The position numbers and the translations under genes are program-made. Below are positions 30,302 through 30,681 of a stretch of 30,681 nt of DNA, one piece after another (positions within the stretch are counted from its first letter, which is position 1; each line of letters starts with the position of its first letter). The DNA is taken from NCBI GenBank assembly GCA_045599305.1, contig JAZRVU010000037.1, positions 1 to 30,681 of the forward strand, in the 5' to 3' direction. Source of the DNA: SIG588 sp045599305. GTDB taxonomy: Bacteria; Bacillota; Clostridia; Oscillospirales; Acutalibacteraceae. Under the pieces are notes generated by a model that saw only the letters and a list, made by a program, of their open reading frames with translations, had not been told where the DNA came from and did not search any database.

Positions 30302-30681
30302 ATGAAAAAACAAATCGCAAGCCTATTGCTTGCACTCATTCTAACTTTACAACTCGGCATTACCGTATTTGCAGACGGCACGGAAACACCTATCGTACCG
30401 GCAGGCGAAAATGTTAAAATTAACGGACTCAGCCTTGTATTGAACGGTGAAATCGGTCTTACATTCTATGTGTATGTCGACAGACAATACAGAAGCGGCA
30501 CTATGGAATTCACATTTATGGATGAAGAGCCGATCACTATGAATATTACCGATTGCCCACAGGACAACAGTACCCGTCGCTATATGGCAACATATAATTT
30601 AAGTGCAATAGAACTGTCCGAGCAGGTAACGCTGACGGTTTACGATACTGACGGCAGTATACTTGCCCAAAAATCCTGTTC
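30302..30681 (+). CDS. Secreted protein sharing the C-terminal domain of the large surface protein (3' end outside window)
   Basis: 126 codons are visible. Signal peptide MKKQIASLLLALILTLQL, then GITVFA, likely cut after VFA. The mature part, INGLSLVLNGEIGLTFYVYV, then a segment with SGTMEFTFMDEEPITM, aligns by eye with residues about 1117-1158 of the large upstream protein (TGISLTLGSDIAINFYMNLT, NGTMTFDIGGRIVTG). The two are therefore paralogues or share a mobile domain. AAGGAGG stands 8 bases before the ATG. The domain's function is unknown to me; it may mediate surface attachment, since it is common to both proteins. Confidence 0.85.
   Translation, partial: MKKQIASLLLALILTLQLGITVFADGTETPIVPAGENVKINGLSLVLNGEIGLTFYVYVDRQYRSGTMEFTFMDEEPITMNITDCPQDNSTRRYMATYNLSAIELSEQVTLTVYDTDGSILAQKSC

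Overview
The window looks like a chromosomal contig from a spore-forming, anaerobic, high-GC member of the Firmicutes (class Clostridia, probably Oscillospiraceae/Ruminococcaceae-like). The main grounds are the sporulation and division cluster yabP-yabQ-divIC-yabR, a long-form hpf, a PerR-rubrerythrin oxidative-stress operon, consensus SigA-type promoters with AGGAGG ribosome sites, and many intracellular glycosidases. This assignment is inference from gene content. The extreme left end is damaged: poly-G runs, a one-base insertion and a Walker B substitution all fall in the last ~200 bases of the comM gene, as expected at a poor contig edge.

Layout from left to right. (1) 1-3652, minus: a P-type ATPase-like membrane protein that has lost most catalytic motifs, then comM (YifB). 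(2) 3818-6670, minus: GH38 alpha-mannosidase with its own promoter and terminator. (3) 6745-7827, minus: a P-loop protein made of two related halves. (4) 7927-9564, plus: yabP, yabQ, divIC, yabR; then hpf (9727-10248). (5) 10287-12239, minus: esterase plus clan GH-A glycosidase. (6) 12430-13996, plus: ECF sigma factor overlapping a membrane protein with a long threonine-rich stalk. (7) 14139-15437, plus: FAD oxidoreductase with a C-terminal Rieske domain. (8) 15490-16564, minus: perR and rubrerythrin behind a consensus promoter and a palindromic operator. (9) 16734-18558, plus: GH32 enzyme and a small XRE regulator. (10) 18657-18856, minus: what looks like a deletion remnant of a glycosidase gene that kept a perfect promoter. 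(11) 18873-19987, minus: bactofilin and its YhbD-like HTH partner, with a perfect 17-bp inverted repeat over the promoter. (12) 20195-24176, plus: EamA transporter, LacI regulator and an (alpha/alpha)6-type glycosidase.

At about 24,240-24,410 the sequence character changes abruptly. Bases become visibly more AT-rich, gene fragments appear (a SHOCT tail on the minus strand abutting a headless plus-strand gene, then another C-terminal scrap), and the remaining ~5 kb encode secreted proteins. These are a 1420-residue surface protein, a 52-residue peptide gene, and the start of a second secreted protein that shares the large protein's C-terminal domain. Between the fragments and the surface protein lies a ~300-base leader with its own promoter, a long rod-like hairpin and a possible H-type pseudoknot; this is the best candidate here for an undescribed RNA.

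The left three quarters combine housekeeping (sporulation, division, ribosome hibernation, peroxide defence) with use of mannose-, fructose- and plant-polymer-derived sugars inside the cell. The right end looks like an acquired or rearranged surface-protein region. No tRNA, rRNA, CRISPR array or intact insertion sequence was seen.
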